Both the position numbers and the translations under genes were made by a program. The notes below the pieces were generated by a model. It saw only the letters and a list, made by a program, of their open reading frames with translations, did not search any database and was not told the DNA's origin. From contig CM040125.1 of NCBI GenBank assembly GCA_022559845.1, positions 327,491,829 to 327,555,828 of the forward strand: a stretch of 64,000 nucleotides of DNA, given 5' to 3'. Positions 34,682 to 46,332 of the stretch are shown here, in pieces; the first letter of the stretch is position 1, and the number at the start of each line of letters is the position of its first letter. Origin of the DNA: Amorphophallus konjac (taxonomy: Eukaryota; Streptophyta; Magnoliopsida; Alismatales; Araceae).

Positions 34682-36247
34682 CTAGGGTCTTTTCTCAGTA
34701 CCCAGATTAATTTCTTTGGTTGGCTCTTCTACTGAGGCTGACGGTCCGTCAAATATCCTCATGCCACTGGCAAATTCGTCAGCCTCGTCCTCATATTCTT
34801 CATATTTCTCATCCCCCTCTTCGACAGGGTCTTCTTCATTCATGATTTCATAAACACCAAATCCCTCATTGAAGACACCTATACCCTCATACTCTAATTC
34901 TGGCAAGATGATCGGATCCTCTAAAAATTCTGGGATGGCTAAGCAAGCTTGGCACCTCTTGGCTAGCTCTCTTAAGAAACGGCGGGGAATCTGCTTACCC
35001 TTGGACTTCCTAGCAACTACCCCTAGACTCTTGACACTAGAATTAGAAGAGCAACTAGCCTGACTCTTAGACTCTGACGAAGAGGAGGAAGAAGGAGAAA
35101 AGGCGGGTATAGATGGTGGTACAGAGGAGGACTCCTCACCGGAGGGGTATAAAAGGTCCACTAATGGGCCTTGAACGGGTGGCCCTTGGATCGGGGCACA
35201 CTCGTGGAGAAGATAGGAGGTTTCCTCAATGAAGATGTGGGAGGTGGATTGGTGAGTTTGAAAATTGGCATTTTTTTTGGTTTTCAAGGATAGCGAAGCA
35301 GTGAGCGGGAGGAGACATGGAAGATGCTATTGAGGAAAGGGAGAGGTTGGAGAATTGTTGAATAGGTTTTGGGTTAATCAATTGCCCACGCGGGGGCGTG
35401 ATGGTAAGCTAAGAAAGCCGCTCATCGAGCAGAGGAAGAGTGAGTGAAACCTGAAAGGAATCTGGATTGATAGAGATCATGATCGCGGGCGGTCTGGGAA
35501 TGTTGTTGAAAAACTTGGAGCAAATTGAATGGATCACTGACGGATGGATGGATCGAGAGAGAAAAGGCCGGCCCACAACCTATCCACAGTAAAGCCTCTT
35601 CATATGGAACATCCGGCTCGCCTGTGTCTGTATAATTGCTCAGCAACTGCCACTTATCAGTGATCACAATCGGCTTCTTATTACATCATGCACCAATGGC
35701 AGTTATTATGGATCTGTTGGCATAAACAGTCGGCTCAGAGATGTAGCAATGTCATCCATATCGAACCATCTATACCATTCACATTCAGGATCGTCCATCT
35801 TTCTTCTCTTCTCGGCCTCAAGGACTCTAAAGCATTGTATGAAACCAGCGGAGCTACGTGCCTGGCAAACTGTCGTGCATGCACATCTTGGCCATCCAGG
35901 ACTGAAGTAAGAATTGTGGCCTGCTCTCCTATCTGTTCATTGGGTCCCTTTACAAAGTGAGTGTATAGGGACCACGTCAATGGCCGTCTGTTTGGTTTGA
36001 ATGTGGAGGTCATGGTGGTCCATACTTCTTCTTCTGCTTCAGCTGACTCTTCCTTGTTCGGCCCTTTGTAACCAAGACTGCCTCAAGGGATGAGCTTATG
36101 GTTCTTGACGGTCTTGGTCCTACCTTGTAAATTGACCCCCAGGCCCTTACCAGGCCTGTACCCCATTCTCATCATGATATTCCATCCTGGGGTATTTATC
36201 AAATTTTTCTTCTTCTTAGGAGTCGATGCCGACGTGCATACTGCAGC
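34682..36247 (-). pseudogene. Protease-RT linker of element D, Ser- and acid-rich
   Basis: The frame 35287-34682 is in phase with protease and encodes a Ser-rich stretch followed by a very acidic one (EEDPVEEGDEKYEEYEDEAD), ending in EINLGTEKRP just before RT, as is usual in Tat elements. The stretch 36247-35288 is in the same phase but broken by stops. A frameshift lies between 34682 and 34506. Confidence 0.7.
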
Positions 36248-36694
36248 TTATGGCTTCAAAATATCATGCCGTGAGTCGGCAAGGTCCAGAACTGACAGAA
36301 GTGGCATGCTTGACGGCCAAATAGAGGGCACTGATGTGGCTGACAAAATATCTGCGGTGGGCAAGATGGGCATAGTAGTCACCTTAACGGTGCGCCCCTT
36401 ATGTAGAAATTTGATACATTGGTGGTTTGTAGAAGGGACGACATCGAGTGCCAAAATGTAAGGACGCCCTAGAATAGCATTGAAGGTGGGGTCCATATCT
36501 AACACATGAAAATTGGCGGTGATGGATGAAGGGCCCAGCCCTACTTTCAATGTAACCATGCCCATTGGTGGCTTCTTTGTATTGTCATATGCCGTTACTG
36601 TGATAGAAGATGGCCGGACTTCAGATTCTGGAATGCCGCATTTCTTCAGAGTGCTGGGCGACAGAACATTAATTGATGCGCCAGTGTCCACCAA
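36248..36694 (-). pseudogene. Aspartic protease of element D
   Basis: Begins with the active-site motif MVDTGASINVLS, followed by DMDPTFNAILGRPYIL, the second hallmark of retropepsins. It is in frame with gag upstream. It would mature Gag-Pol in the particle. Confidence 0.88.
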
Positions 36695-39691
36695 ACACTA
36701 GCTGACGGCCACTTTATTGATATCTACAGTGATGCACAAGGCAAAAGTTCTTGATGGTTTCGGAGCTAGCTCATGTTCATGAAAAACAATGGCGGGCTGA
36801 TCCCTTGCTGGTGTCAATACTGAAGTGGTCTGCTCAGTCGGGATGTCTTCATTGACCATCACCTTTTGAAGATATTGCTATAGGGCCAATTGGTGAGTGG
36901 TCTATCTCCTGATCAGCTCTAGAATGGAAATCATGGTTGGTGTCCTGTCCAAATGCTTCAATAAATCATATTCCATCCCTGGGACGGACTCTGGTTCTTG
37001 TACTTGCTCTTCTTACCCATGCACGGGCTCTTACTACCTTTGCTGAGGGAAAATGCGGTGGAACATCCGCCCACTGTAGAGCACCATAGTTTGGGATGTC
37101 TGCACCTCCGTCGGGTTGACAATGGCTGGAGGGTTGGTAGAGGATGATGGGATGTCGGAATTGTTGGTTTGGACAAGAGGAGCCGGTTGGGGAATCCTGA
37201 CGGGGGCCCTTTCCAACTGGATGTAAATAGGAACTGGCACCATTGGTGTGGAGGGAGGTGGATTGCAAGGGATAGGAGTAGGTGAAGGATGTGCAGAAGG
37301 GGGCATCTGAGGTGCCAAACTGGTGGTAGGAGGTGGATGACAATTTATTGGAGATCGGATTAACAATGGCCTCGGAATGTCAGAGTTTTGCGTAGATGGT
37401 GACAATGGGGATGTGCGGGGAAGGAGTGTCCTGGAAGGCAAAGGGGCGGAAGTAGGTGGGGCTTGTGGAGTGGGTGAGGAAGGAAGAGGACGAATAAGTA
37501 GAGGCCTTTGCGGGGAAGGACTGGAATAGGAAGGAGTTTGGTTTGTTGTTCGGATCAAGGGTCTTGAAGGTTGGATCATTGGAGAAGGTTGGTTGGTTCT
37601 CAACAAATGGGGAAACTGGTTGGCATTCTGTTGGTTGATGGAAGAGATGGAGGCGCTTTCTAAGTGCCACCCCTGACCTCTCTCCACCTCGTGGAAGGTG
37701 GTGACAGGGTTAACCTGCTAATTCTGGTGCTCCGACAGAGGGTTTTGGATGATTCCCATCTCTGGTTGTGCTGCTTGAACTTGTTGCTTCTGAACTTGCG
37801 GTACTGGCTGCTGCTGACCTTGCTGTGGAGCTTGCTAACGTGGTGGCCTCCTCGCCTTCATGGCCCTGACAAACTTTCTCATTTTGTCCCAGTCGATGCC
37901 TCCCTGATCATTCAAATCATAAATATAATCCTTGAAATGGAAACAATGGTCTATGTTGTGCCCTGGCTGTCGATGGAAGACACAGTACTGAGAGGTATCC
38001 ACATTTGGTGACCACGTCGTCCTTTCTTTTGGAAGAACGAGCAGGTTGGCGGCCATAAGGGCATTGAAGATATCAGGGAGGCTTTCAGGCAATGGAGGGT
38101 ACTGGGCTCTTTTTGGGCCTACCGGTCTTCTAGGTTGTTGAGGGTCATAGTCGGCCGGTGGAGGCACATTGTGGTACTGCTTTGGAGCTGGAGGGCTCGG
38201 TTGCATCATTTGGTTTTGTGGAGGAAGCTGAGGTCGGAAGGATTTTTGGTGCGGTGTTTGGTTGGCAAAGGAGGGTTGTTGGAATTTTTGTGGCGGCCTT
38301 TGATTGGTAGGGTTGCGTGGTTGCATGGGATGGCCGACCGCACCGACCTGCTCGTTCACAACTACACCCTCAGTAGTGGCACCACTGTTGTTCATCAAAT
38401 TGCCCTTCCTCGGCACTCTCGATTTCTGGTCAAACATAGAAAGGATAGGTGAGTCCTTCATCTGAGTTTGTATGTACCTCGCCCTCTCATACAACTCCTC
38501 CATAGTATTCAACTTGTTCATGGCCAGAATATGATGGAACTGAGGAGTGGCATTAGATACTATCATTTTCACTTGTTCCGTCTCCTAAAGTGTATCATTC
38601 AGCTTCTCGGCCATAGACCTCCACCTGTCGGCAAACTAAATAAAGTCTTCCTCTGGTTTCATCTTCTCGGCAACAAGATCAGTAACAGACAAAGAGGGAT
38701 CCACACGGTCCCTGTACTTCTGCAAAAACCTTCTCTTGACAACATCAAAATCGCTGGCCTCGGTTGGCTCCAAAGAATAGAACCATTCGAGAGTCGGGCC
38801 ATCCAAAGATCACCTGAACAAATAGGCTAATGATGTCTTATTGTTTTGCTAGAAGGAAGTTTCATATAAAAAGTCCTTCAAATGAATGAACAGGTTTCCT
38901 GTTCCATTGTATCGGCGGAAGGTCGGCATTTCTAACGGTGGAAAATGAAATACTGGCAAGGTTGGTACAGCAATTTCTTGAGCATCTTTTGGAATGGACA
39001 TCTTCTTGATTTGTTCTTCCATACTAGCTATCTTCTGCAGTAGGACGTCTGTATTGGACTCGACCAGGGCCGGATTGGAGGGGAACTGATTTGGCAAAGG
39101 GTTTCTCAGAAACAACTGAGCTGGGGGATTTTGGGGTTTAGCAAAAGAATAGCCTGCCGGAGCAGGGGCGGGGGTTGCATGACGGAAAGAAACGACAGCC
39201 TAATTCACTTGATGGACCGCCTGGTCCTTGGGGGAATTGACTTGGAGGCCACCCGCGGCCTAGAGGGGGTTCGAGAAGGAAGAAGGGACAGACTTTCCCT
39301 TCAAGGTAGCCTGGATCTTTTGGCGTTGTGCCTCATCCAGTTGTGAGAGTGCATTGATGAGATCATCGACATTGAGGGAGGAGGTGGCTCCTCCGGAAGT
39401 GGATTGGGGTTGCACCTGGGACGACGCGGGGTCTCCCACCTGGCTAGCGTCAACCATGTAGACTTGAGGGTTCTGGAGTTGGGGAGTGAAGTAATGAGTG
39501 GGAGCATGGTCTCCCTGAAAGTTGACTTGTTGACATGGAGAGGGTGGGTAATAAACTAGAACATAGCTCTCCTCAACCTGGTACTGCTGCTGGGGAAGTT
39601 CAACGTTTTGCTGGTACTGACCAACCTCACTCTCTTCTTGGAATTGCCCCGAGCTATCCATCTCAAGGGTTCTACCTGACCTGAGCATCAT
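36695..39691 (-). pseudogene. gag: gag of element D with proline-rich tail
   Basis: One frame from 39691 to protease, broken only by point stops (for example near 39258, 38847, 37833 and 37032). The N-terminus begins MMLRSGRTLEMDS, is Gln-rich and includes a short Leu/Gln-rich helix. The middle has PTFRRYNGTGNLFIHLKDF, a Ty3/gypsy capsid-like start. The C-terminal part has the single knuckle-like CVFHRQPGHNIDHC. A long Pro/Ser/Thr-rich linker (37687-37034) then leads to protease. This length and layout fit Tat/Ogre gag. Confidence 0.85.
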
Positions 39692-41035
39692 GTTTCTAAT
39701 GACCGTGTAGAAAATATTTTAACTCAAGTAAATGCAACTGGTCAAAGACTACAGTCAATAAAATGACAGCAATCAAGACAGTCAAAATCAACACAAACAA
39801 ACCCAACCAAATGTTTAAATGAACTCTACACCCCTAAATAAGCTCAAATCATGCAACAAAGAAGTTGTGATGAATTAGTCGCCCAAGTTTTAAGGATTTT
39901 GCCAATTAAAGGATGTTTTCAATGTGTATGGTCAATGAGGTTTTCACTCACTGTGAAGAGCTATGTTCCGATTTGTGTTTCCCCGCTGGGAGCCTAAATT
40001 TTCACTCTCTCAACCGCAGTAGGCTCACTAAACACCGGGGTGCTCCAAGGTACAACATGTCTAGCTTCCGCGAGAGAATCCACGGGTGCGAGGACTTACG
40101 AAGGTCTTAGACTAATAAGTTCCAATCCAAAGAGACGGAATGCTCAATGGAGGGCCCTTATAAGTCCAAGAAGGGGTGTGGATCTTGAATAGTGTGGAGG
40201 GAGGAGGTCCCTCAGCCCAAATGCAAATATGATGCAGAGGCAAGTGATGACAGCAATATGACAAATCAAAAGGACATCATCAATATGGCCAGCAGCAGCA
40301 ATAACAATAATGCAAGACAATGTTCACTGTAGCAATAGATGGCAGTGACAAAGGTGAGAACGTGTGTCACACGGTCAATGTGTGCTCAGACAGAAGCCAT
40401 ATATGCCTAAACAGCAAGTGACAGTGAAAGAAGGTATCAATGCGTTCAGCCAATGAATGAGAGCAAGTGTCACGGGCAGTGAGACAGTAACAGGAGGAAG
40501 CAACCAATCAACACTCACAGGTATCAGATGCACATCAAACGGAGGTCGTCACAATGAGTGACTGGTGAACAGAAAAATGGCGTCCAGGAGGTAGGACGCT
40601 AAATGAAATAGCGTCTGCTCAGGCGGACGCCTATTCAAATGATTTTTTTTAAAAAAAGATGTAACAGCAAATAGCATCTTTCCAGAAGGACGCAGATAGC
40701 AGAAACATCAGGAATTAAAATATAAACAACGTCACTCAAGATAGACACAGATCATGCAATTTTTAGATAATAGCAAATGGTAAATGAAACGGCGCCTTCC
40801 TGACAAGACGCTAAAAATAATGAGCGTCTATGATAATATACGTCAATTCCTCAACAGTAGTAAGAACACAAGCAATCAACAACTGACCAAACAAGGCTTC
40901 ACAGAACAAAACCAAGGTGATGTGCACGTGGTGCACCAGGGAAACAAGGGGAAAAAGGTTGCCACGTGCGGCAAAGGGGGAGTGGCACACGTGGGTGCCG
41001 ATGAAAAGGGTAATCAAAAAAAAGGAACACCAAGT
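39692..41035 (-). other. 5' leader of element D
   Basis: 1.3 kb between the primer site and gag with no supported gene. It contains a run of GCGTC/GACGC dyads at 40577-40830, and CACGTG-containing palindromes near 40924 and 40990 similar to those in the LTR. Confidence 0.7.
40577..40830. repeat. Dyad array in leader of element D
   Basis: GCGTCC (40580-40585) pairs with GGACGC (40594-40599). GCGTC (40611-40615) pairs with GACGC (40626-40630). Weaker units follow near 40675, 40728, 40790 and 40823. Each is embedded in AAATAG-type AT-rich spacers. Confidence 0.75.
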
Positions 41036-41054
41036 GTCCCACCGTGATCGCCAA
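41036..41054 (-). other. Primer binding site of element D
   Basis: On the minus strand, TTGGCGATCACGGTGGGAC lies two bases inside the 5' LTR end. The form TGGCGA...GGTGGGAC fits an Arg-type tRNA primer, which I recall for Ogre-like elements; this needs a tRNA comparison. Confidence 0.65.
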
Positions 41055-41056
41055 TC

Positions 41057-42453
41057 TGTGAGCGTTGTCACTTGACGTTGTGTGAAATGAAAGGTGTGAA
41101 TAAAAACGGTGCCGTGGAATATAAAAGTGTGGAGAAGGTGAGCACGTGGTGCTCAAATGATGGAATGGAGCACGTGGTGCTCAATGAACGTGATCGCCAG
41201 AGGAGGGAGACTCCTCAAAATAAAAATAACAAAAGAAAAGGGATCGCGTGTGTACCTGTGAATGGGGAGATGTGGTGTCCTTTGCTTCCTCCTTGGTTGG
41301 CCGGCCAACTAGAAGGGTTCCTTTCAAATTTTGATTACCCTGAAACAAGAAGCAATACAAGAAAATAATGCACGAAATTAGTCAAATGAATGGTGTAGCA
41401 ATCTGTTCAAATGAGTGACCAAGCATGCAAGAGGCTACCGAACACACCGGGGGGTGTTGGTTTAAACCCCTTAGGAGTTATGGGAGATGTGTATGCATGA
41501 AATAATAAGTGCAACATAGTGATGATCTGGCAATGCCAGAAGGAGTGCACTATGATGACTGTGCGAGTTACAGTGAGAATGCAGTAGCATGCAAATGACT
41601 CGAACACAAAAGGAAATGGAAAGAATGAGAGAAAGAAGAACAGGGGGGTGTCCCCTCCACCGAGTGGCATTGCAGAAGGAAGAGTCTCCCGGTGTGAAAG
41701 GGATGGAGGAAGGAATCTTCTGTCAAGGAGAAGTGGAGGAAATCACAACCAACGAGTGTTATTCTGACTCCTCTGATCTCTAATTCTCTTCTTCCCTTTT
41801 TTTATCCCCTCTGCCGTGCGAGCGCTCAAAAGAGAAGGTATTTAAATGGGAGAAATTCCTTCGTTGGGAAAGGATGAAAACATGGCAGTATTCCTTCTAG
41901 AAAATGGAAGGGAACAGGAAATGGCAAGGGTTTCCTGTTAGAGAAATAGCAAGAGCATGGATCGGCAACGATCAACCCGGGGAAGGAGATCTTCAACCGA
42001 GAGAAATAGAAATAGCGTGCGCCACAACGACCGCTATTTGAAATAACGTCCACCACAAAGGACGCAAATTCTTGGAGCAAATTTAGTAATATCCAGACTT
42101 TCTAAAATAAATTGCGTCTTTCATAGCAGGCGCTAATAAAAATGGCGCATGTGATGCAGGTCGCTCATTTTTAGTCAAAACACAGCAATTTTCAAAATTA
42201 AAATAATTAGCGTATGCCATTTAAGCCGCTATTTATTAAAAATTGTCATTAAACATATAATTGTCCAAAGAATAAACGTCCGTTGAGGAAGCCACGAATT
42301 ATAAATAGCGTCCGATAATAAAGACGCAAATTCCATAAATTACCCAAGAAAGAGAAATACTCATCTCATTCAATTCTAAAGTAGAATCCACTTTGGGCAT
42401 TACATGGTGACATGAGATTTACTAAGGCTAATGTCAAATTTAGCGTGTCTACA
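41057..42453 (-). repeat. 5' LTR of element D
   Basis: 1397 bp, TGTGAG to CTACA, followed by the CATAC duplication. It contains two perfect GAGCACGTGGTGCTC palindromes (41140-41154, 41168-41182) 28 bases apart, and the minus-strand TATA-like box at 41839-41847. It differs from the 3' copy by scattered changes. Confidence 0.93.
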
Positions 42454-43274
42454 CATACAATCTTGGACTTGTGATCCTCTCTGTTGGATATTCCTTCCAC
42501 CGAACTAGGTGATCTTGTTTCAAGGCCTCCATAAGACTCCGCGAGTCTAGGATTCCCTGTAGGACCCCGAGCTGGTTGTACCCTTAAAACCCAATTATCT
42601 AGAAAGCATTTTACCGGAGTTTTCTATGTTCTGGATCTTAGCGGCCATCCAGTAGACCGCAAGAGTCTAGTAGCGTCCATTTACTTGACCGCTAAGGACG
42701 CCTAGTGGCACTGCCATGACCGCAAGGTTCCATAAATTTCACTACGTCGACACTCCCTTTCTTCATGCGTCGACTCTGTCATTAAACGGTCCAGAACTGA
42801 CTGCTAAGGTCTATAAATGGTCCAGTCATGACCGCAAGTGTCTTTAATGTTCTTAACCCGGAGTTTGACTCAAGGGTTGATTTTCCTATGATTCCTAGAT
42901 GATTTATTAATTATCTAGAAGTTAATACCTTGTTCAAGAAGTTATTAATGAATTATGAAAGTTAAGGAAATGCTATTGTGCCGCCGGATTTCTTCCATGG
43001 CATAACCTAGTTATTAAATCTTCCTTGAAACTCATAAATTCATTTTGGTACGTTCTTACCTTGATTATTGTTAATATGAATCTAGTGTTTGAACTTATTC
43101 ATTATTGGCCTACATTATTGATATTTCTCGTGGAAGTAGCTTGATTTATAACTTGAAGATACAAGAGCGGGCATGGACAGTGTCCAAGGACTCAAATAAA
43201 AAAAACTCCAGTCCCCTCAGCAGATAGTCGAAAATATACTATAAAATATGGGATATGATAAACACTGGCGTCAT
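42454..43274 (+). repeat. 3' LTR of element B, third piece
   Basis: Continues the B LTR after element D (CATAC repeated). It is similar to element A's LTR in the region with TCTTGTTTCAAGGCCTCC and in CAGTCCCCTCAGC. It carries the dyads TAGCGTCC (42671-42678) with GACCGCTA (42687-42694), and TAGCGGCC (42639-42646) with GACCGC (42655-42660). It is cut at 43274 by element E. Confidence 0.87.
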
Positions 43275-43515
43275 TGATAAGTATCATATTTTATATCATA
43301 ATTTACATCACATTCATCACTTTTTGAGCATTTAATGAGCATAGTTATGCATTAATATGGCCAAATCCCATTCTCACCATTAATTTGAGTTTACATGATT
43401 TTATCATCATTTTGAGTCAAAATAACAACGTGAGAAATATTTAAGAAAATGCGCAATTGTCATAATTCATTTTGAAATAAAGAACATTGACTATTTCAAA
43501 ATTTTTGAATTTTCA

Positions 43516-43930
43516 TAAATGAGCGACCAAGCTCCAGGCGCCAATTAATGAACGCCCTTCTAAAAGGGCGCCCATTCAACAAACTGCGACACTTTGAGAG
43601 CCGCCCATTCTCTGTATGGAAATAGAAAAGAAAAATGCTGGAATGAAATAAGAATGAACGACAGCTCACTCTGGCGCCAATTCCTTGGAAAAAGAATGAA
43701 CAACCATATAAAGGGGTGCTCATTCTCTGTACAAAAAATTCAGAAGAAAAATCAAGAAAAATAGAAAAAGGAATGAGCGCCCGTCCGAAAAGTCATCTAT
43801 TCAATTGTATGAAAAAGCCATAAGTATCAAAATAAGGAAATAAAGAAGTTGCGACCATTTTAACAGTCGCCCATTATGAATTGAACGCCCATACGGTGGT
43901 CGCCATTTACAGTTTGAAGCAGAAACGGAA
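43516..43930. repeat. Dyad cluster in LTR of E
   Basis: CGCCCTT (43553-43559) pairs with AAGGGCG (43564-43570). GCGAC (43851-43855) pairs with GTCGC (43866-43870). Related words (GCGCCC, GCCGCCC, GCGCCCGTCC) recur at 40-60 base spacing, usually followed by ATTC. Confidence 0.7.
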
Positions 43931-44081
43931 CCAAGTTGCTCTAATGGAAGTTATCTTTCCAAGTTTTGATGCAAGGTAAACTCTTTGATGATAAGAGGCC
44001 TAGTTTAGGCAAAATTTGATGTTAAAAAGTCAGATTTTGACTTGATCCCAACGCCTCCAATCGTGGAAAACTCATGCACTC

Positions 44082-44088
44082 TATAAAA
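44082..44088 (+). promoter_or_regulatory. TATA box in LTR of E
   Basis: TATAAAA in CACTCTATAAAAAGTC, followed by T/C-rich sequence typical of R/U5. Confidence 0.65.
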
Positions 44089-45267
44089 AGTCACCCAGAG
44101 CAAACCGAAAAAAAAATCTTAGCCCTTTCTTAGCCTCTTTACATGCTCTTCCGTTCGTCTTTTTAATTTACTTTCTTCTACAAAGTTCTTCATTGTTAAG
44201 TGCTCTTTAATTTCTTCGTCTTCTTCTTCTTCTTCTAATTCTCTCCCGTGTTTAGGTTATTTCGAAATTTTCAAGGTTCTATCCTGCGTTTGTACTGTTC
44301 ATTTACGGTTCTGCACTTTGTTCTTCTCAAGTTTTCTTCCCCTTATGCTCTTATTTTCATCTTAGTCTTTTCATAGAAGTTCTTAATTTTTCCTAGATTA
44401 GATATTATTCTTCTTTATCTTCCTCCAATTCTTTATAGTTTTCAAGTTACAATCTCTTTTTCAAAGTTCATTTTTTATTTACTGTTCATCCGTGCAAAAT
44501 CAACTCTGTTCTTTCTCCGTTTTCACCCTCTTCGTTACGTTTTCTCTCTCTGCACTCTTCATCAACTTTCTTCCTCTCATCTATATCTATAACGTTCTTT
44601 TCTACCACATCTTCCAATTCTCTCTTGTTTTAAAACTATTTTAATTTTTCTTTTGCTCTATTTTTAGCTTTGTTTTACTGTTTTTAACTCCCTTCCTCAT
44701 CTTCTATCTATCTTTCCCTCCTCTATTTTCTTCACACATCCTAAGACAGAGATTCTTATTTTGGTGCTCTAAAGGTGATGTCTACTTCCAAGGCGGGGCG
44801 ATCTTCCTCCAATGCTCGGCAAGGAGACGGCGTCATTATTCTTCAAATTTCTTAGCTCTATTTCTTCCTTATTCCCTTAGTTTACTCAAGTTGTAATTTT
44901 TGACTTTCATAGACATTGTAATCTTTTCTTAGTAATAAAAATTCATCTTTTACAATTGTGTTTTGCTAGTTATTTCTCTCTCTATCTCCTTCCAAATTCT
45001 CTTCTCAACCCTCTCAAATTCTTTAGATAGGTTTATTTTTAGTCTCAAGTGTATGCACTTTTACTTTCTTTTAGTTTAAACTCACTCAAAATTCGATTTT
45101 CAAAATATAAGGATTTTCTAACTTACTTAAAAGAAATTTTCTTCTCCGTGGGATCGATACGTTCTTACAACTCTACTTATATTTAATATCTTTTTAGTGA
45201 GTGAGTGCAGTTATTTTTAAAATTATAACACGATTTTTGACAACGAGTATTAGTGCGCATCAATTTT

Positions 45268-45285
45268 TGACGCCGTTGTCGGGGA
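45268..45285 (+). other. Primer binding site of element E (Asp-type tRNA)
   Basis: TGACGCCGTTGTCGGGGA, five bases after the LTR end, closely resembles the Asp-tRNA primer site TGGCGCCGTTGCCGGGGA of Athila-like elements. Confidence 0.75.
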
Positions 45286-46332
45286 TAAAATGATTTTTGA
45301 TAGTTGGATATTCTTATGTTTGATATGTATATTTGTACACTAATTTTTCTATTTTTATTTTGTAGGAAAAAGAAAAAAAAATCAGAAAATCAAAGAAAAA
45401 GGAATAGAAACATTCAGACTTGAAATTCATAGAAAATCAACTGTTGTAGAAAGTGTCGCTGAAAGTCTATATCTGTCACTACAGGGAGGAAAAAATCAGA
45501 AATCCTACAAATTCTGAGAATTAAGCGTCGCCAAAGGTCAATAAGCGTAAGTACAGGTCTTGTTTTTAAAATTTCTGAAAAATCTCAAAAAATTCAGAAA
45601 AATTCTTGAAAAATTCAAAAAAATCAGAAAACTAGAAAAACAGAGAAAGTAATAGTTTAGGCTTCATTTCTCAATAAATTTGCATCTTATTTATTATTTT
45701 AGTTGCTATTTATCTTTTATCCATATCTATTTTTGAAAAAAATCAGAAAAAAATATCTAAAAATAAAAAAAATTCAGAAAACAGAAAACAAAAAGAATTT
45801 TCATCATCATCATGGCATCATGCTCTCATGTTAGATATATCTCTTGCATGCATTGTTGCATATAGTTGATTCATTGTTCATTGTTCTTACATCATTTGAA
45901 AAATAAGAAAAAAATCAGCATTCTCTTCTTCCCTTTCTCCCTTCTTAATGGTAATATAGACACACCCCTCTAGGAATTGGAATGACCCTCTATTGAGCAC
46001 TCCGTCTCTTTGGACCGGAATCTCCTTTTCCAAGACCTCCATAAATTCCTGCACCCGTGGATTTCCTCACGGATGCCGGGCCGGTTGTACCAAGAAGCAC
46101 CTTGAAGTTAGCTTGCCCTTCGAAGTTAAAAAAAAATCATAATTTTTGCATACATAGCTTATATAGTTGTTATTGCATTTGCATCATTTTGAAAATACAA
46201 AAAAATAAAAATAAAAAAATAAATAAAATAAATAAATAAAATATAGGTGAGAAAATTCCAATCTTTGAGGGGGCTCATAAATTCATTGAGGTGGACTTGT
46301 TAGCCCATATTTCTTGATCTATTTTTTGGGTT
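45286..46332 (+). other. A-rich leader of element E
   Basis: About 1 kb with many AAAAATCAGAAAA-type runs and no gene. This kind of leader is common in Athila-like and large non-autonomous elements. Confidence 0.6.

Larger units (their letters stand above)
21641..42453 (-). mobile_element. Element D: 20.8 kb Tat/Ogre-lineage Ty3/gypsy element with antisense genes
   Basis: LTRs of about 1.4 kb (21641-23038 and 41057-42453), bounded by TGTGAG and CTACA, are flanked by the 5-bp duplication CATAC (21636-21640 and 42454-42458). On the minus strand the order is LTR, primer site, gag, protease, acidic linker, RT, RNase H, archaeal-type RNase H, integrase, an 8.3 kb 3' region, polypurine tract and LTR. 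The second RNase H and the very long 3' region place it in the Tat lineage. Two mobile-domain genes lie on the plus strand of that region. All retroviral frames have stops or shifts. Confidence 0.93.
9864..43274 (+). mobile_element. Element B: Tekay-like Ty3/gypsy element, 5' truncated, 3' LTR split by elements C, D and E
   Basis: The plus-strand order gag knuckles, protease, RT, RNase H, integrase, chromodomain-like tail, polypurine tract and 3' LTR defines a Tekay-type chromovirus. The 5' LTR and most of gag are missing at the patchwork junction. The 3' LTR pieces are 13612-14034, 20329-21640 and 42454-43274; the intervening DNA belongs to elements C and D, each with a 5-bp target duplication. 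The coding frame is unbroken from 9850 to about 12980 apart from point stops, most of which can be explained by one C-to-T or G-to-A change. Confidence 0.9.
43275..45262 (+). repeat. 5' LTR of element E
   Basis: Bounded by TGATAAG and GCATCA. The first third holds a dyad cluster (43516-43930); the last third is T/C-rich. No gene is visible. The short ORF 43723-43496 on the minus strand falls in the dyad cluster and is not supported. Confidence 0.75.

Noticed and set aside
38135..38830. Plus-strand ORFs over gag of D
   Set aside because: Shadows of the minus-strand gag frame.
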